Shown one piece after another: positions 1 through 7,909 of a stretch of 29,102 nt of DNA. Origin of the DNA: UBA7985 sp049612785 (GTDB lineage Bacteria; Pseudomonadota; Alphaproteobacteria; UBA7985); NCBI GenBank assembly GCA_049612785.1, contig JBMZBW010000024.1, positions 1 to 29,102 of the forward strand. Reading direction: 5' to 3'. Position 1 is the first letter of the stretch. Each line of letters starts with the position of its first letter. The notes beneath the pieces were generated by a model. The model was given only the letters and a program-made list of their open reading frames with translations. It did no database searches and was not told where the DNA came from. The position numbers were made by a program, and so were the translations under genes.

Positions 1-709
1 CCTCAACCGAGGTTTGCGGCACCTGCCGGATGCCGAGGTTAGTCAGCCTGACGACCGGAGGCATGGCGTAGATGATAATCGCCATGGCTGCGCCCGTGTT
101 CCCAATCCCGAACAGGAAAATGGCCGGCAACAGATAGACAAAGGCCGGCATGGTCTGCATCCCGTCCAACAGGGGACGAATGGCGGACTCCACGCGGTCG
201 TTCTGGGAGCACCAAACCCCCAGTGGAATACCCAAAACCACCGAGATCACCACCGAAACGCCCATGAGCGACAGGGTCGACATCGCGGGGTCCCACATAT
301 CAACCGCGCCCCAGAACATCACCCCGATCACGGTCAATAGCGCCAGTCGCAAGCCGCCAAATCTCAGCCCAAGCAGACCCAGTGCAACGACCACAAGGGG
401 CCAGGGCCGCACTTGCAGGAAATACTCAACCTCACCAATCCAAGAAGTGATGACCTTGGCAATGGCGCGTGTCGTGCTGCGGACGTTGGCCTTCAGCCAA
501 TCCTCGCCAATGTTGATCCAGTGAATGAAATCGATTTGCGTGGCGATGGCTTCCGGAAAGCCGTACTGGAAGCCGAAGAGTCGATAGACGGCAATCGATA
601 TCACCAGTGCTGCGATGGCCCAGCCCAGTGCTGTGTAATTGACACCATCAATGACCAACAATCGCGTGAGATCAAGACTTGCGCGATTGGGATTTGATTT
701 CTGGGTCAT
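1..709 (-). CDS. proW: Glycine betaine/proline ABC transporter permease (ProW-like), partial
   Basis: Inner-membrane permease subunit of an osmoprotectant (glycine betaine/proline-type) ABC importer. The reading frame opens with ATG at 709 and stays open to the left edge, so about 236 residues are visible and the C-terminus is missing. The N-terminus is MTQKSNPNRASLDLTRLL. Hydrophobic segments lie near residues 25-45, about 95-130, 145-165 and 190-210, and the segment MPAFVYLLPAIFLFGIGN is typical of the ProW core. The frame ends at RQVPQTSVE, just before the expected EAA coupling loop that contacts the ATPase. It is the first gene of a leftward transcript, so the ATPase and binding protein would lie outside the window. 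The family call is firm; betaine rather than another quaternary amine or proline is inferred. Confidence 0.85.
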   Translation of the reverse strand, partial: MTQKSNPNRASLDLTRLLVIDGVNYTALGWAIAALVISIAVYRLFGFQYGFPEAIATQIDFIHWINIGEDWLKANVRSTTRAIAKVITSWIGEVEYFLQVRPWPLVVVALGLLGLRFGGLRLALLTVIGVMFWGAVDMWDPAMSTLSLMGVSVVISVVLGIPLGVWCSQNDRVESAIRPLLDGMQTMPAFVYLLPAIFLFGIGNTGAAMAIIIYAMPPVVRLTNLGIRQVPQTSVE

Positions 710-900
710 GGTGAGCCTGTTAGTTGTCCCTGATACTTGCAAAAACACTGATACACCCACCAAAACAGGTCAAGGTCGCAGGACCTTGCGCCCTTGATTC
801 AGCCCTAAACTGTGTCGCCTTCTTTAGCGGTTGCAACTCAATGGGTTTCAGGCATGGTTTCCTCAACGGTTCCAAAAGGCACAAATAGGGGGAATGAACC
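710..900. promoter_or_regulatory. Divergent promoter region with a 7-bp inverted repeat
   Basis: This 191-base spacer lies between the leftward permease and the rightward alcohol dehydrogenase, so it must hold both promoters. It contains a perfect inverted repeat, CAAGGTC-GCAG-GACCTTG, at 771-788. This could be an operator or a hairpin in a leader. No clear sigma-70 hexamer pair could be fixed by eye. Confidence 0.4.
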
Positions 901-2073
901 ATGCAGGATATGACTCAAAGTCACGATTGGACCTTTCCCATACCTGTCCTTTTTGGACCAGGGCGTCTGGCCGAGCTTGGCGCGATTTGCCAATCCAATG
1001 GGATCAAGCGCCCTCTGATCGTAACCGACCGCGCCAGTCGAGACCTTCCCTTTGTCCAAGCGGCGCAGGATGCGGTCGCGGCGGCAGGCTTGTCTTCTGA
1101 CGTTTTCAGCAACGTTTCTCCCAACCCCACCGACCATGACGCCGCAACCGGCCTGCAGGTCTATCGCCAAGGGGCCCACGATGCCGTCATTGCGCTGGGC
1201 GGGGGGAGCGGTATGGATGCTGGTAAAGCGATCAGCCTGCTCGCCGGTTCGTCAGAGCGTGGACTTTGGGTTTACGACTACGACACCGACGTAGACGAGA
1301 GCCTTAAGGCCAGTGATTTTCCGCCGCTGATCTGTATTCCCACGACCGCCGGAACCGGGGCTGAAACCGAAAGTACCGCCATGGTCACCGATACGCAGGC
1401 TTACATCAAGCGATGCGTCTGGCACCCCACGCACAAGCCACTCGCTGCTATTCTCGATCCTGCTGTCACCGTTGGCTTACCACGCAATCTGACCGCATGG
1501 ACGGGCTGCGATGCCATGGTGCATGCCATAGAAGCCTACTCCATCCGTGATTTTCATCCGCTCTGTGATGGGATGGCGCTGGAAGGGTTGCGGCTTGTTT
1601 ACCGCTGGCTGCCGGAGGCACTGGCCGACCCAACGTCGCTTCAGGCGCGCGGGGGGATGTTGGCGGGTTCCTGTCTGGCGGGTATTTCCTTCCTCAAAGG
1701 GCTCGGTCTGGTCCATTCAATCAGCCACATGGTCGGTGCGGAATACAACACGCAGCATGGGCTCACTAATGCTGTCATTCTGCCCGTTGTCCTGCGCTAC
1801 AACGCGCCTTCCATCACCGATAAAATTGGCCCCATGAGCCAGGCGATGGGATTGGAGACGACGGACTTTAACAGCTTCCATGACGCCATTTGTCAGCGTT
1901 TGGACGACTGCGATATTCCCCGGTCGCTTGTGGATTTGGGCGTTGAGGAAAGTGCAGTCGACCGACTGGCCGAGAAAGCCCACGGTGATGCTGCGACGGG
2001 GACCAACCCCAGAGCTTCAACGCCCGAGGATATTGCGAAACTGATCCGGGAAGCTATGGCCGGCGCGCGCTAG
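901..2073 (+). CDS. Iron-containing (group III) alcohol dehydrogenase
   Basis: NAD(P)-dependent cytosolic dehydrogenase that interconverts an alcohol with an aldehyde or ketone; 390 residues, normal for the family. The N-terminal Rossmann-like half carries the nucleotide-binding motif GGGSGMDAGKAI near residues 100-111, followed by PTTAGTGAETES at about 147-158. The all-helical C-terminal half supplies the predicted metal ligands D204, H208, H272 and H286, spaced as in FucO-type enzymes (GCDAMVHAIEAY and the segment ending QHGLTN). The ATG at 901 is preceded by AGGGGGA at a good distance; a second in-frame ATG follows three codons later. The substrate cannot be read from the sequence. Its position opposite a betaine permease might suggest osmolyte or methylated-amine metabolism, but that is only context. 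Confidence 0.93.
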   Translation: MQDMTQSHDWTFPIPVLFGPGRLAELGAICQSNGIKRPLIVTDRASRDLPFVQAAQDAVAAAGLSSDVFSNVSPNPTDHDAATGLQVYRQGAHDAVIALGGGSGMDAGKAISLLAGSSERGLWVYDYDTDVDESLKASDFPPLICIPTTAGTGAETESTAMVTDTQAYIKRCVWHPTHKPLAAILDPAVTVGLPRNLTAWTGCDAMVHAIEAYSIRDFHPLCDGMALEGLRLVYRWLPEALADPTSLQARGGMLAGSCLAGISFLKGLGLVHSISHMVGAEYNTQHGLTNAVILPVVLRYNAPSITDKIGPMSQAMGLETTDFNSFHDAICQRLDDCDIPRSLVDLGVEESAVDRLAEKAHGDAATGTNPRASTPEDIAKLIREAMAGAR

Positions 2074-2087
2074 GGACAGATCCCTAG
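2070..2087. terminator. Hairpin holding both convergent stop codons
   Basis: CTAGGGA-CAGA-TCCCTAG forms a perfect 7-bp stem with a 4-base loop. The TAG at 2071-2073 ends the dehydrogenase, and the complementary TAG (2086-2084) ends the opposing zinc-ribbon gene. There is no T-tract, so it is at best a weak or bidirectional 3'-end structure. Confidence 0.4.
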
Positions 2088-2518
2088 TCGAAGATGTCTT
2101 CGATCTTGTCGGCGGCTTCTTCAAACAGCTTCTTCGCGAGCGATTTCCGCTTTTTCCGCTTCTTGGACTTTTTCGGCTTCCGCCGTTTGTCGTCCTTGTC
2201 ATCGTCATCATCGTCGTCGTCGTCGACTTTGGATTTCCAATCCGGCCACGGAAGTCCGAAACCCGCCGACTTGGTTTTGCACGTCTCATCCGCCTTGGGC
2301 CTTGTCCGAGGTGGCGTCGTTGGCGCTATGGGCGCAGGGGAAACCGCGTCAGAAGCAGCAGACCCAGGCTCAGAAATTGAGGTCTGTAGCAGCTCCATCT
2401 GATCCAACGGCGCAGCACAGGCCGAGCACGTCAGCTCATGTCGCGCGCCAGAAGCGAGCACAATGGCTGTTTTGGTCCCGCAGTAAGTACAGGTGGCGAT
2501 TTTGGTCGCGTGGTTCAT
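2084..2518 (-). CDS. Zinc-ribbon protein with acidic/basic low-complexity tail
   Basis: A 144-residue hypothetical protein. The N-terminus has two CxxC pairs (CTYC near residue 11 and CSAC near 32), a classic zinc-ribbon arrangement, ending in a short hydrophobic/acidic linker. A Pro/Ala/Thr-rich middle (about 55-85) leads to a run of nine Asp residues and then a strongly basic Lys/Arg tract, and it finishes with an amphipathic EEAADKIEDIFD. The Asp run comes from a GTC/ATC trinucleotide tract near 2195-2225. This design suggests binding to nucleic acid or another polyanion, but no function is known to me. It converges on the dehydrogenase gene with a shared stop-codon hairpin. Confidence in coding is good because of the paired cysteines and the sensible start. 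Confidence 0.75.
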   Translation of the reverse strand: MNHATKIATCTYCGTKTAIVLASGARHELTCSACAAPLDQMELLQTSISEPGSAASDAVSPAPIAPTTPPRTRPKADETCKTKSAGFGLPWPDWKSKVDDDDDDDDDKDDKRRKPKKSKKRKKRKSLAKKLFEEAADKIEDIFD

Positions 2519-2591
2519 GGGGTAGCGTGTTCCTTTGACACCGATATTGGTCTTGGTGCCAAGGTCTGCAACCGCCTGCTGATATCAGTTT

Positions 2592-3788
2592 TTACCCGTC
2601 ACCCGTCGCGCCCGCAGCGAGGAACTCAAGCCGCGTGCCGGGCAGGGCCTCTTCCTCGCAGGCACGCGCCAGATCCGGCGCATCTGAGTTTTGCTTGATG
2701 TAGTGGTCGAACAGGCCCGTGGCTGCGTGCTGCAGAATATTATTCATCCGCACCGTATCCCAAACCGGGTCCGCGTAGTGCTCAAAAGGCAGAAAGCCCA
2801 AAGCGTCGCTGGGTGTGTAGCTTTCTTGGGGCGCAGGAATGGGGGCAGCGGCGTTATGCTGCGCGTTGTCAAATGTCAGAAGTGCGCGATCCGTGCCGCT
2901 CGTATCCCGCCATATCTGCCGAATTCCAGTCTCATAGCCGGAGATCTGATCATCCGATCCACCGACAACGAGCAGCGGCGTTTTGATCTTTGCCAGACCA
3001 TCGGGATCAAGGATGCCAACCTGCCGTCCCCAAGGCGCAATCGCGATGAAAGCGGCCACGCGGGGATCTGGCAGGTGCGCAGGCGTGTCGGTATCCAGCG
3101 TCAGGCCACCAATCAGGCTTTGCGCAGCGGGCGGTGTTCGCGCCAGCACTTCCTTGGAAAGCTGCGCCCCTTGCGCCATGAGGACCCCGTAACCCCCCAT
3201 GGAGTATCCCACCAGCCCAATGCGCTCGGTCGAAACCGCAGGTGCTGCCGGATGTCCGGCCTGTTCTGACCACTCTGTCAGCGCTTTCAACACAAAATGA
3301 ATATCACGCGGGCGATCCACGGCGACGGCTTCAGGGATGTTCTGATCCTCGTAGGTGGAATCAGCGTGGTCAATGCTGGCGACGGCGTACCCCTTGCTGG
3401 CCAGATTTTCAGCCATATGAGAGAGCAAAAACCGATTGCCCGGATAGCCGTGGGAGATGACCACGAGCGGAAACGGGCCTTCCGCCACCGCTGGCGCTGC
3501 GTCAGCGGCTGATCGACCGTGCAGCGTGACCGGCGTAGCCCCGTCGCGGAGCATGGTTTGTATGGGGGTAGGCGAGACTGGATCTTGCGCGGGATAGAAC
3601 AACTCGACCGTCAAGGGTCGGTCCGCTCGCTCTGGACCTTGCCCAGTCATAAGGTTCACGGTTCGGGGCGCGTCTGACAGGGTCAGTATGAGCGTTGTGC
3701 GTCCAACGGCAAAGGATCCCACGGCTGCTCTGGCCGGAGCATCAGGTCTGAGACCATCAATCCGGTTTTGAGTCTTGTTTTCTGTCAT
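2592..3788 (-). CDS. Alpha/beta hydrolase, PAF-acetylhydrolase/dienelactone hydrolase-like
   Basis: A 398-residue serine hydrolase. The nucleophile elbow GYSMGG places the catalytic Ser at residue 196. The oxyanion-region strand PLVVISHGYPGNR lies at about 107-119. The acid is probably D279 or D280 in GGSDDQ, and the catalytic His is probably H311 in FDNAQHN. The order Ser-Asp-His and the spacing fit the platelet-activating-factor acetylhydrolase/dienelactone hydrolase branch. No convincing signal peptide is present, so it is probably cytosolic. It starts 24 bases after the stop of the FAD oxidoreductase gene on the same strand, so the two are probably co-transcribed and may act on the same small ester or ring-containing compound. 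The substrate is not recognisable. Confidence 0.85.
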   Translation of the reverse strand: MTENKTQNRIDGLRPDAPARAAVGSFAVGRTTLILTLSDAPRTVNLMTGQGPERADRPLTVELFYPAQDPVSPTPIQTMLRDGATPVTLHGRSAADAAPAVAEGPFPLVVISHGYPGNRFLLSHMAENLASKGYAVASIDHADSTYEDQNIPEAVAVDRPRDIHFVLKALTEWSEQAGHPAAPAVSTERIGLVGYSMGGYGVLMAQGAQLSKEVLARTPPAAQSLIGGLTLDTDTPAHLPDPRVAAFIAIAPWGRQVGILDPDGLAKIKTPLLVVGGSDDQISGYETGIRQIWRDTSGTDRALLTFDNAQHNAAAPIPAPQESYTPSDALGFLPFEHYADPVWDTVRMNNILQHAATGLFDHYIKQNSDAPDLARACEEEALPGTRLEFLAAGATGDG

Positions 3789-3812
3789 CGTTCTTTGTGC
3801 CTTTCAGGGAGT

Positions 3813-5129
3813 TCAAATAAGGCTGGTGTTGCCAAGGCCGTGAACGCCCTGTTGCGTGAGTTCAGCGACCAGTGCCGCCAGATCAAGGTCCTGCACCCTT
3901 CGGTCTTCACGGATCGCCATGTCGGCGGCTGTGCCCGCAGCCTGACCCATGGTCATGCACTGTGGCATTCCGCGAACCGAGGCAAAAGCAACAGCGTCTG
4001 CGGAAATAATCCGCCCGCAGAAGAGCAAGTTCTCGACGTCGGCAGGCATGAGCGAGCGAAAGGGGATGGTGTAGTAACTTCCGGCCTCAACTGCGGCTTC
4101 GTGGGTCATCTCTGAATCGCCTCGCATGACGTCGTCAACGGGGTTATCGCAGCAGACAATACCATCAGCGAAGCGGCGGCCTTGCGCCAAATCCTGACCC
4201 GTTACCCGATAAACCCCTTCGAGTTTTCTGGTTTCTCTCACGCCGACAGTCGGTGACAGATGCGCCATATGAGCCGCCTCAAACCCCGGAACATCTGTCC
4301 GCAGAAATTGCGCCAACTGGTGACAGCGGCGGCGACCTTCTTGCGTGGCTCTGGCAACAGCATCGGGGTCGATACCATTGACCCCGCGAACGTGGACTGA
4401 GTTGCAGAACACAGAGCCACGGTGAAAGCCTTTCATCAGGTAGAGTTGGCTCAAGTCGGGGTGCAGCCGACCTTCTGCCACGCCCTTGGCTGCATAGCGG
4501 GTGAAATACGGGTCTGGCTCGGCAAAAACCTGATCCCAATCAGCGCCAATCATGTGAAAGGAGATCGTGACGCCCATCATGTTCCCGTGTTCGTCACCCA
4601 GCGTGTAAGGCACGCCTGCTTTGGCCGACACGTCACCATCGCCAGAGCAGTCGATCACCATCTTCGGTCGAATGGAAAAAGGACCATTCCGGTTCACGCA
4701 TTCGACCTCGCTGATCCGTTGGCCGTCCATGACGGGATTAAGCACTGTTGCGTTCAGACGAAGGTTTACGCCCGCCTCTTCGAGCATTTCGAACATGGTC
4801 AGTGTCGCAACATCATGGTCGTAGATGATTTCCGGGCCAAAATTTGCCAGCGTGCAAGGGCGCTTTTCAGCCGCTGGAGGATCCATAGCTTCCAGCCGTT
4901 TGGTCAACTCTTCGAGCAGTCCCCCAACAATCTGATCGACGGGATAGCCGCCGCCCCATGGCATGCCCGGACAAAAAGCCATGACGCCACCGACTTTACT
5001 GGTTGCTTCCAGCAGTGTGACGCGCAAGCCCTTGCGTCCGGCAGCAACTGCGGCCCCAAACCCTGCCGTGCCGCCGCCGACGACCAGAATATCAGTATCG
5101 AAGGCTGGACCTTGCACGCTGCGCCTCAT
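3813..5129 (-). CDS. FAD-dependent oxidoreductase (FAD_oxidored family)
   Basis: A 438-residue flavoprotein. The N-terminal dinucleotide-binding fold reads DILVVGGGTAGFGAA (GxGxxG at about residues 18-23), with the ribose-binding acid near E41 in LLEATSKVGG. A second FAD contact is DCSGDGDVSAKAG in the middle, and the C-terminal FAD motif region includes LLFCGRIISADAVAFASVRG. This architecture fits the family of FAD-dependent oxidoreductases often labelled glucose-inhibited division-like or xanthan-lyase-associated; the substrate is unknown. The start is supported by GGAAGAAGAGAG upstream of the ATG. It heads a two-gene operon with the downstream alpha/beta hydrolase. The 88-base gap to the exported-protein gene at 5218 shows no obvious terminator, so read-through from that gene is possible. 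Confidence 0.85.
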   Translation of the reverse strand: MRRSVQGPAFDTDILVVGGGTAGFGAAVAAGRKGLRVTLLEATSKVGGVMAFCPGMPWGGGYPVDQIVGGLLEELTKRLEAMDPPAAEKRPCTLANFGPEIIYDHDVATLTMFEMLEEAGVNLRLNATVLNPVMDGQRISEVECVNRNGPFSIRPKMVIDCSGDGDVSAKAGVPYTLGDEHGNMMGVTISFHMIGADWDQVFAEPDPYFTRYAAKGVAEGRLHPDLSQLYLMKGFHRGSVFCNSVHVRGVNGIDPDAVARATQEGRRRCHQLAQFLRTDVPGFEAAHMAHLSPTVGVRETRKLEGVYRVTGQDLAQGRRFADGIVCCDNPVDDVMRGDSEMTHEAAVEAGSYYTIPFRSLMPADVENLLFCGRIISADAVAFASVRGMPQCMTMGQAAGTAADMAIREDRRVQDLDLAALVAELTQQGVHGLGNTSLI

Positions 5130-5217
5130 CGCTCTCTTCTTCCACGTGCATCTTCGCTATCGTGGTTTGGGCGCGGCGTCCAGCTTCTACGGTGTTGGTC
5201 AGGTGGTGCGTTTGGCT

Positions 5218-5976
5218 CTAGGACCCGTCTGATCTCGAGAACCGTGAGGCACTGGTGCGCCAGAACTCAATCGCCTCAATCGAGAAATCGTTGTTTTCTT
5301 TTTGCAGTGCTGTGAATTCGATGCGATTCACCCTGTTCTCAAATGTCGGTTCCATCGAATGATGCTGTTCACCGTTGGCGAGGTTCTGAGAAACGTTTTG
5401 CTGCTCGGCGACCAGCAAAGCAGCGGCGTCGCCATTCTGGGCTTTGTTTGCGTCAGCAGATGCCGCGGCAACTTTCGCGTCATCCCATTGATTGAACTCA
5501 TACTCAGGCAGGTCGATACCACCCTGAAGGTCGTAACGATTGACCTTACCGCTTTCGTTGTAGGTATAGATCGTGGCGTATTCACCGCCTTCGCTGTCTC
5601 TGCCTTGGGAGCCAAGGAACAGGTCAGATAGCCGAAACATTTTGATGGCCCGGTAAGCCGGCAACTCGACAGTGATCATTTCATCGGGGTCGATTTCGTC
5701 ATCTTCCTTGCCACCGATAACGCCCAACCCGTCAATGGCATCCCAGTGCAAAAGGGCAGGCTTAGTGTCTGCGTTCTCGATAAAGGACTCATCATTGGAA
5801 GCGCGGAACGCAGAAATTTTGATCCCGACAATCGTGCAGCTTTCACGCAGATGACACACGTCGAACAAGGGCTGTTTGAAATCCAGAACGAAGCTCTGTG
5901 CGCTGGCCTGTGATGCCGTCAAAAGGAAGGCGACAGAAAACAGGAGCGCTTTTCCAATCCTCAGGACTTTGAACAC
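5218..5976 (-). CDS. Exported protein, paralogue A of a tandem pair (unknown function)
   Basis: A 252-residue protein starting with GTG at 5976, supported by a strong ribosome-binding site (TTGAGGTGAAATT) directly upstream. Residues 1-27 form a signal peptide ending ASAQ. The mature part opens with SFVLDFKQPLFDVC and carries a paired-Cys region (C and C about eight residues apart), the motif GLGVIGGKEDDEIDPDE, then YRAIKMFRLSDLFLG and YDLQGGIDLPEYEFNQW. It ends with RVNRIEFTALQKENND and SIEAIEFW. The same blocks recur in the gene at 6442-7281, so these are clear paralogues differing mainly in a variable middle insert. The GLGV..GG..DDEID block resembles one I associate with secreted beta-sandwich proteins, including some with PEP-CTERM tails, but no sorting tail is present here. 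It is probably periplasmic or secreted and may bind a ligand or calcium. Confidence 0.8.
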   Translation of the reverse strand: MFKVLRIGKALLFSVAFLLTASQASAQSFVLDFKQPLFDVCHLRESCTIVGIKISAFRASNDESFIENADTKPALLHWDAIDGLGVIGGKEDDEIDPDEMITVELPAYRAIKMFRLSDLFLGSQGRDSEGGEYATIYTYNESGKVNRYDLQGGIDLPEYEFNQWDDAKVAAASADANKAQNGDAAALLVAEQQNVSQNLANGEQHHSMEPTFENRVNRIEFTALQKENNDFSIEAIEFWRTSASRFSRSDGS

Positions 5977-6441
5977 AATTTCACCTCAAGGCTAAATACA
6001 TCCCAGATTTTGTTTCCGGTCAGTCGAGGCGCGCTTCTTCTACATCTTCGAAAGGGTAAATCGTCAGCAATCTGATCCGTTGCCACAGGGAAACCATGTC
6101 GTGCCCTGTGTTGTAATTGATGCTGCGAAAGTCCTCACAAACTGAAAAAACGAAGAGGACACGTGGCCTCTTTGACTGAAAACATTGGGCTTTTTTTACC
6201 AATAGGTTCGAAATAGATATATATCAAAAGTGATATCATAGTTTTAAATTGGAATTTGATTTAAAAATAGACTGGTAAATTTCGTCTAATTCAAATCAAA
6301 TAACATGCATTCATGCGAATTTATGAATAAATGTGCACAAATATCATCTGCAATGGATCGTAAGAGGGGTTTTGGGGGCAGGGCAGGGCCAAGTGTTCAG
6401 CCGCAAAGGACCTGCATTTTGCCGTTCAAGCAGGCTTTATT
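5977..6441. other. AT-rich intergenic spacer
   Basis: A 465-base stretch with no convincing gene, between the two exported paralogues. The section 6200-6350 is strongly AT-rich compared with the surrounding DNA. Its right end (6360-6441) is the 3' flank of the upstream paralogue and has an imperfect GCAGG/CCTGC pairing but no clear intrinsic terminator. It probably holds the leftward promoter of the gene at 5218-5976. Confidence 0.5.
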
Positions 6442-7281
6442 CTAGTTGCGCTGGAAATCTGCGCTGCGCCAGAATTCAATAGATTCGATGGAATAGTCGT
6501 TGTTTTCTCGCTGGCGCGCGAGGAATTCTATGCGGTTGACGAGTAAGTCCTGAGACGCCCCGATGGAGTGGTCCCGCTCCCCATTCTCCGGACGTTTCAG
6601 CGGTCGCAAGATCGTTTGGTAGGTCGTGACCACGGCCTGCCGGTCGGTTAGCCCTGCGGCTCGAAGTCCGGCGCGAGCCATGTCTAAATCCAGGACCACT
6701 TCGACCATTGGGTAATCAACTTCTTCAAACCCTCGGCCCGGAACACGACCAGGCGGTAAACCGCCCCATAAATTGAATTCTTTATCAGGAAGATCGACGC
6801 CGCCCTGCAAATCATACCGATTGAACTGGGGATTCCCCTCGTCATAGGTGTAAATCGTCGCCCACTCGCCGCCGGCGCTGTCGCGTCCGTTTGATCCTAA
6901 AAAGAGATCAGAAAGGTTGAAAATCTTGATTGCGCGCCGGGCGGGAAGCTCCATCAGGATCTTTTCATCCGGGTCAATCTCATCGTCCTCTTTTCCCCCG
7001 ACGACACCCAATCCGTCGATGCTGTCCCAGTGCAGGATCGCTGGCCGAAGCGTTGCATTTTCGATCAGTTTTTCACCGCTTGCCGTTCTGAACGCTGATA
7101 TCTTGATACCGCCGACAGTGCATTCGCTGCGGTAGGCGCAGGAGCTGAAAAGGGGTTTCTTAAAGTCCAGTACAAAGCCCTGTGCATAGGCACGAGGGAC
7201 CTGAATCACAGCCGTGCCGAAAACAAGCACGGTCGCAAACAGCCAGATTTTTAAGACTGAATATCGCACCTTTGAGCTCAC
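6442..7281 (-). CDS. Exported protein, paralogue B of a tandem pair (unknown function)
   Basis: A 279-residue exported protein with a signal peptide of about 34 residues ending AYAQ. It repeats the blocks of the neighbour at 5218-5976 in the same order: FVLDFKKPLFSSC, two Cys about eight residues apart, HWDSIDGLGVVGGKEDDEID, IFNLSDLFLGSNGRDSAGGE, YDLQGGVDLPDKEFNLWG, VNRIEFLARQRENND and SIESIEFWRS. The difference is a longer, unrelated insert between the YDLQGG block and the C-terminal block. The start is uncertain: GTG at 7281 gives the longest frame without a good ribosome-binding site, while GTG at 7269 is preceded by AAGTGAG and gives an N-terminus closer to the paralogue. The function is unknown, but the pair arose by duplication and is probably secreted or periplasmic. 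Confidence 0.8.
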   Translation of the reverse strand: MSSKVRYSVLKIWLFATVLVFGTAVIQVPRAYAQGFVLDFKKPLFSSCAYRSECTVGGIKISAFRTASGEKLIENATLRPAILHWDSIDGLGVVGGKEDDEIDPDEKILMELPARRAIKIFNLSDLFLGSNGRDSAGGEWATIYTYDEGNPQFNRYDLQGGVDLPDKEFNLWGGLPPGRVPGRGFEEVDYPMVEVVLDLDMARAGLRAAGLTDRQAVVTTYQTILRPLKRPENGERDHSIGASQDLLVNRIEFLARQRENNDYSIESIEFWRSADFQRN

Positions 7282-7380
7282 TTTATTTGCAAAGAAAATT
7301 GCCAGGAAAACCGAGTTAACCTCGGGATATTTTTGATGCGGCCTTCAGACGGCGCAGTCCCGGGGAACCGCGCAGGGAAG

Positions 7381-7396
7381 GCGCATAGATATGCGC
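7381..7396. other. Perfect short palindrome downstream of the 7409 gene
   Basis: GCGCATA-GA-TATGCGC is a perfect 7-bp inverted repeat just beyond the stop of the leftward gene ending at 7409. On the leftward transcript the T-run precedes rather than follows the stem, so it is not a standard terminator. It could be a 3' RNA structure or a protein site. Confidence 0.3.
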
Positions 7397-7408
7397 AGAA
7401 AAAAGGAC

Positions 7409-7909
7409 TTAACCTCCGCTATTGCCATTCGATCCGGAGGTGGGATCAGTGCTATCGCTGTTTTCGGCGTTGTTGTTGTCTTCGGAACCGCCCGGTGCAT
7501 CCTGATCGCCGTTACCCCAGCCGTTGTTACCTTGGGGGCCGCCGCCATTGTCGTAGTGGTTCGAGTTGTGATTGATAGCCCGATAGAATTCGTTATTGGG
7601 AAGCACAGGCGGTGTCCCGGGCAATTGAGGCTGGGTCGGTAGACGATCCATCAGATCCTCAAGGCTAATCCCACGGTCGGATATGCATCCCTCATAGGTG
7701 CCGGGAAGCGCGCCAAGATCGGCCAAAGCCAATATTTCAGGGGTACAGGAAGCAGCGTCCTCGCGCTGATCCGGAACATTCCATTCAGCGTCTTGCAGGT
7801 TGGTCAGGGTCGCGGCAGGTACGCTTGTTGCCAAACCGCCCAGTAAAAGGGTTGAAGCCCCCTTCAATAGGTTGCGCAACTTAAAAAGTCTGCTCTGTTT
7901 ACCCGACAC
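7409..7909 (-). CDS. Small exported protein with Asn/Gly/Asp-rich tail
   Basis: A 166-residue protein starting with GTG at 7909 behind a strong GGGGGA ribosome-binding site. A basic N-terminus followed by LLKGASTLLLGGLATSVPAA looks like a signal peptide. The mature middle (about 40-105) has two Cys residues that could form a disulfide, and the last 50 residues are a low-complexity tail of Asn, Gly, Asp and Ser, including NNGWGNGDQD and GSNGNSGG. I do not recognise the family. The tail resembles disordered surface or matrix-associated segments. It lies with the two exported paralogues on the same strand and beside a glycosyltransferase operon, which makes a cell-surface role plausible, and the Asn/Ser/Thr-rich tail could be a modification substrate, but that is speculation. 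Confidence 0.65.
   Translation of the reverse strand: MSGKQSRLFKLRNLLKGASTLLLGGLATSVPAATLTNLQDAEWNVPDQREDAASCTPEILALADLGALPGTYEGCISDRGISLEDLMDRLPTQPQLPGTPPVLPNNEFYRAINHNSNHYDNGGGPQGNNGWGNGDQDAPGGSEDNNNAENSDSTDPTSGSNGNSGG

Noticed and set aside
2188..2226. GTC/ATC trinucleotide tract as a CRISPR or mobile repeat
   Set aside because: It is in frame within the zinc-ribbon gene and simply encodes the Asp run.
4422..5315. A 297-residue rightward frame opposite the FAD oxidoreductase
   Set aside because: The opposite strand carries clear FAD-binding motifs; the rightward protein has no domain and is a shadow.
6020..6202. A 60-residue leftward frame in the AT-rich spacer
   Set aside because: It begins with TTG, lacks a ribosome-binding site and shows no recognisable composition or motif, so it is likely chance.
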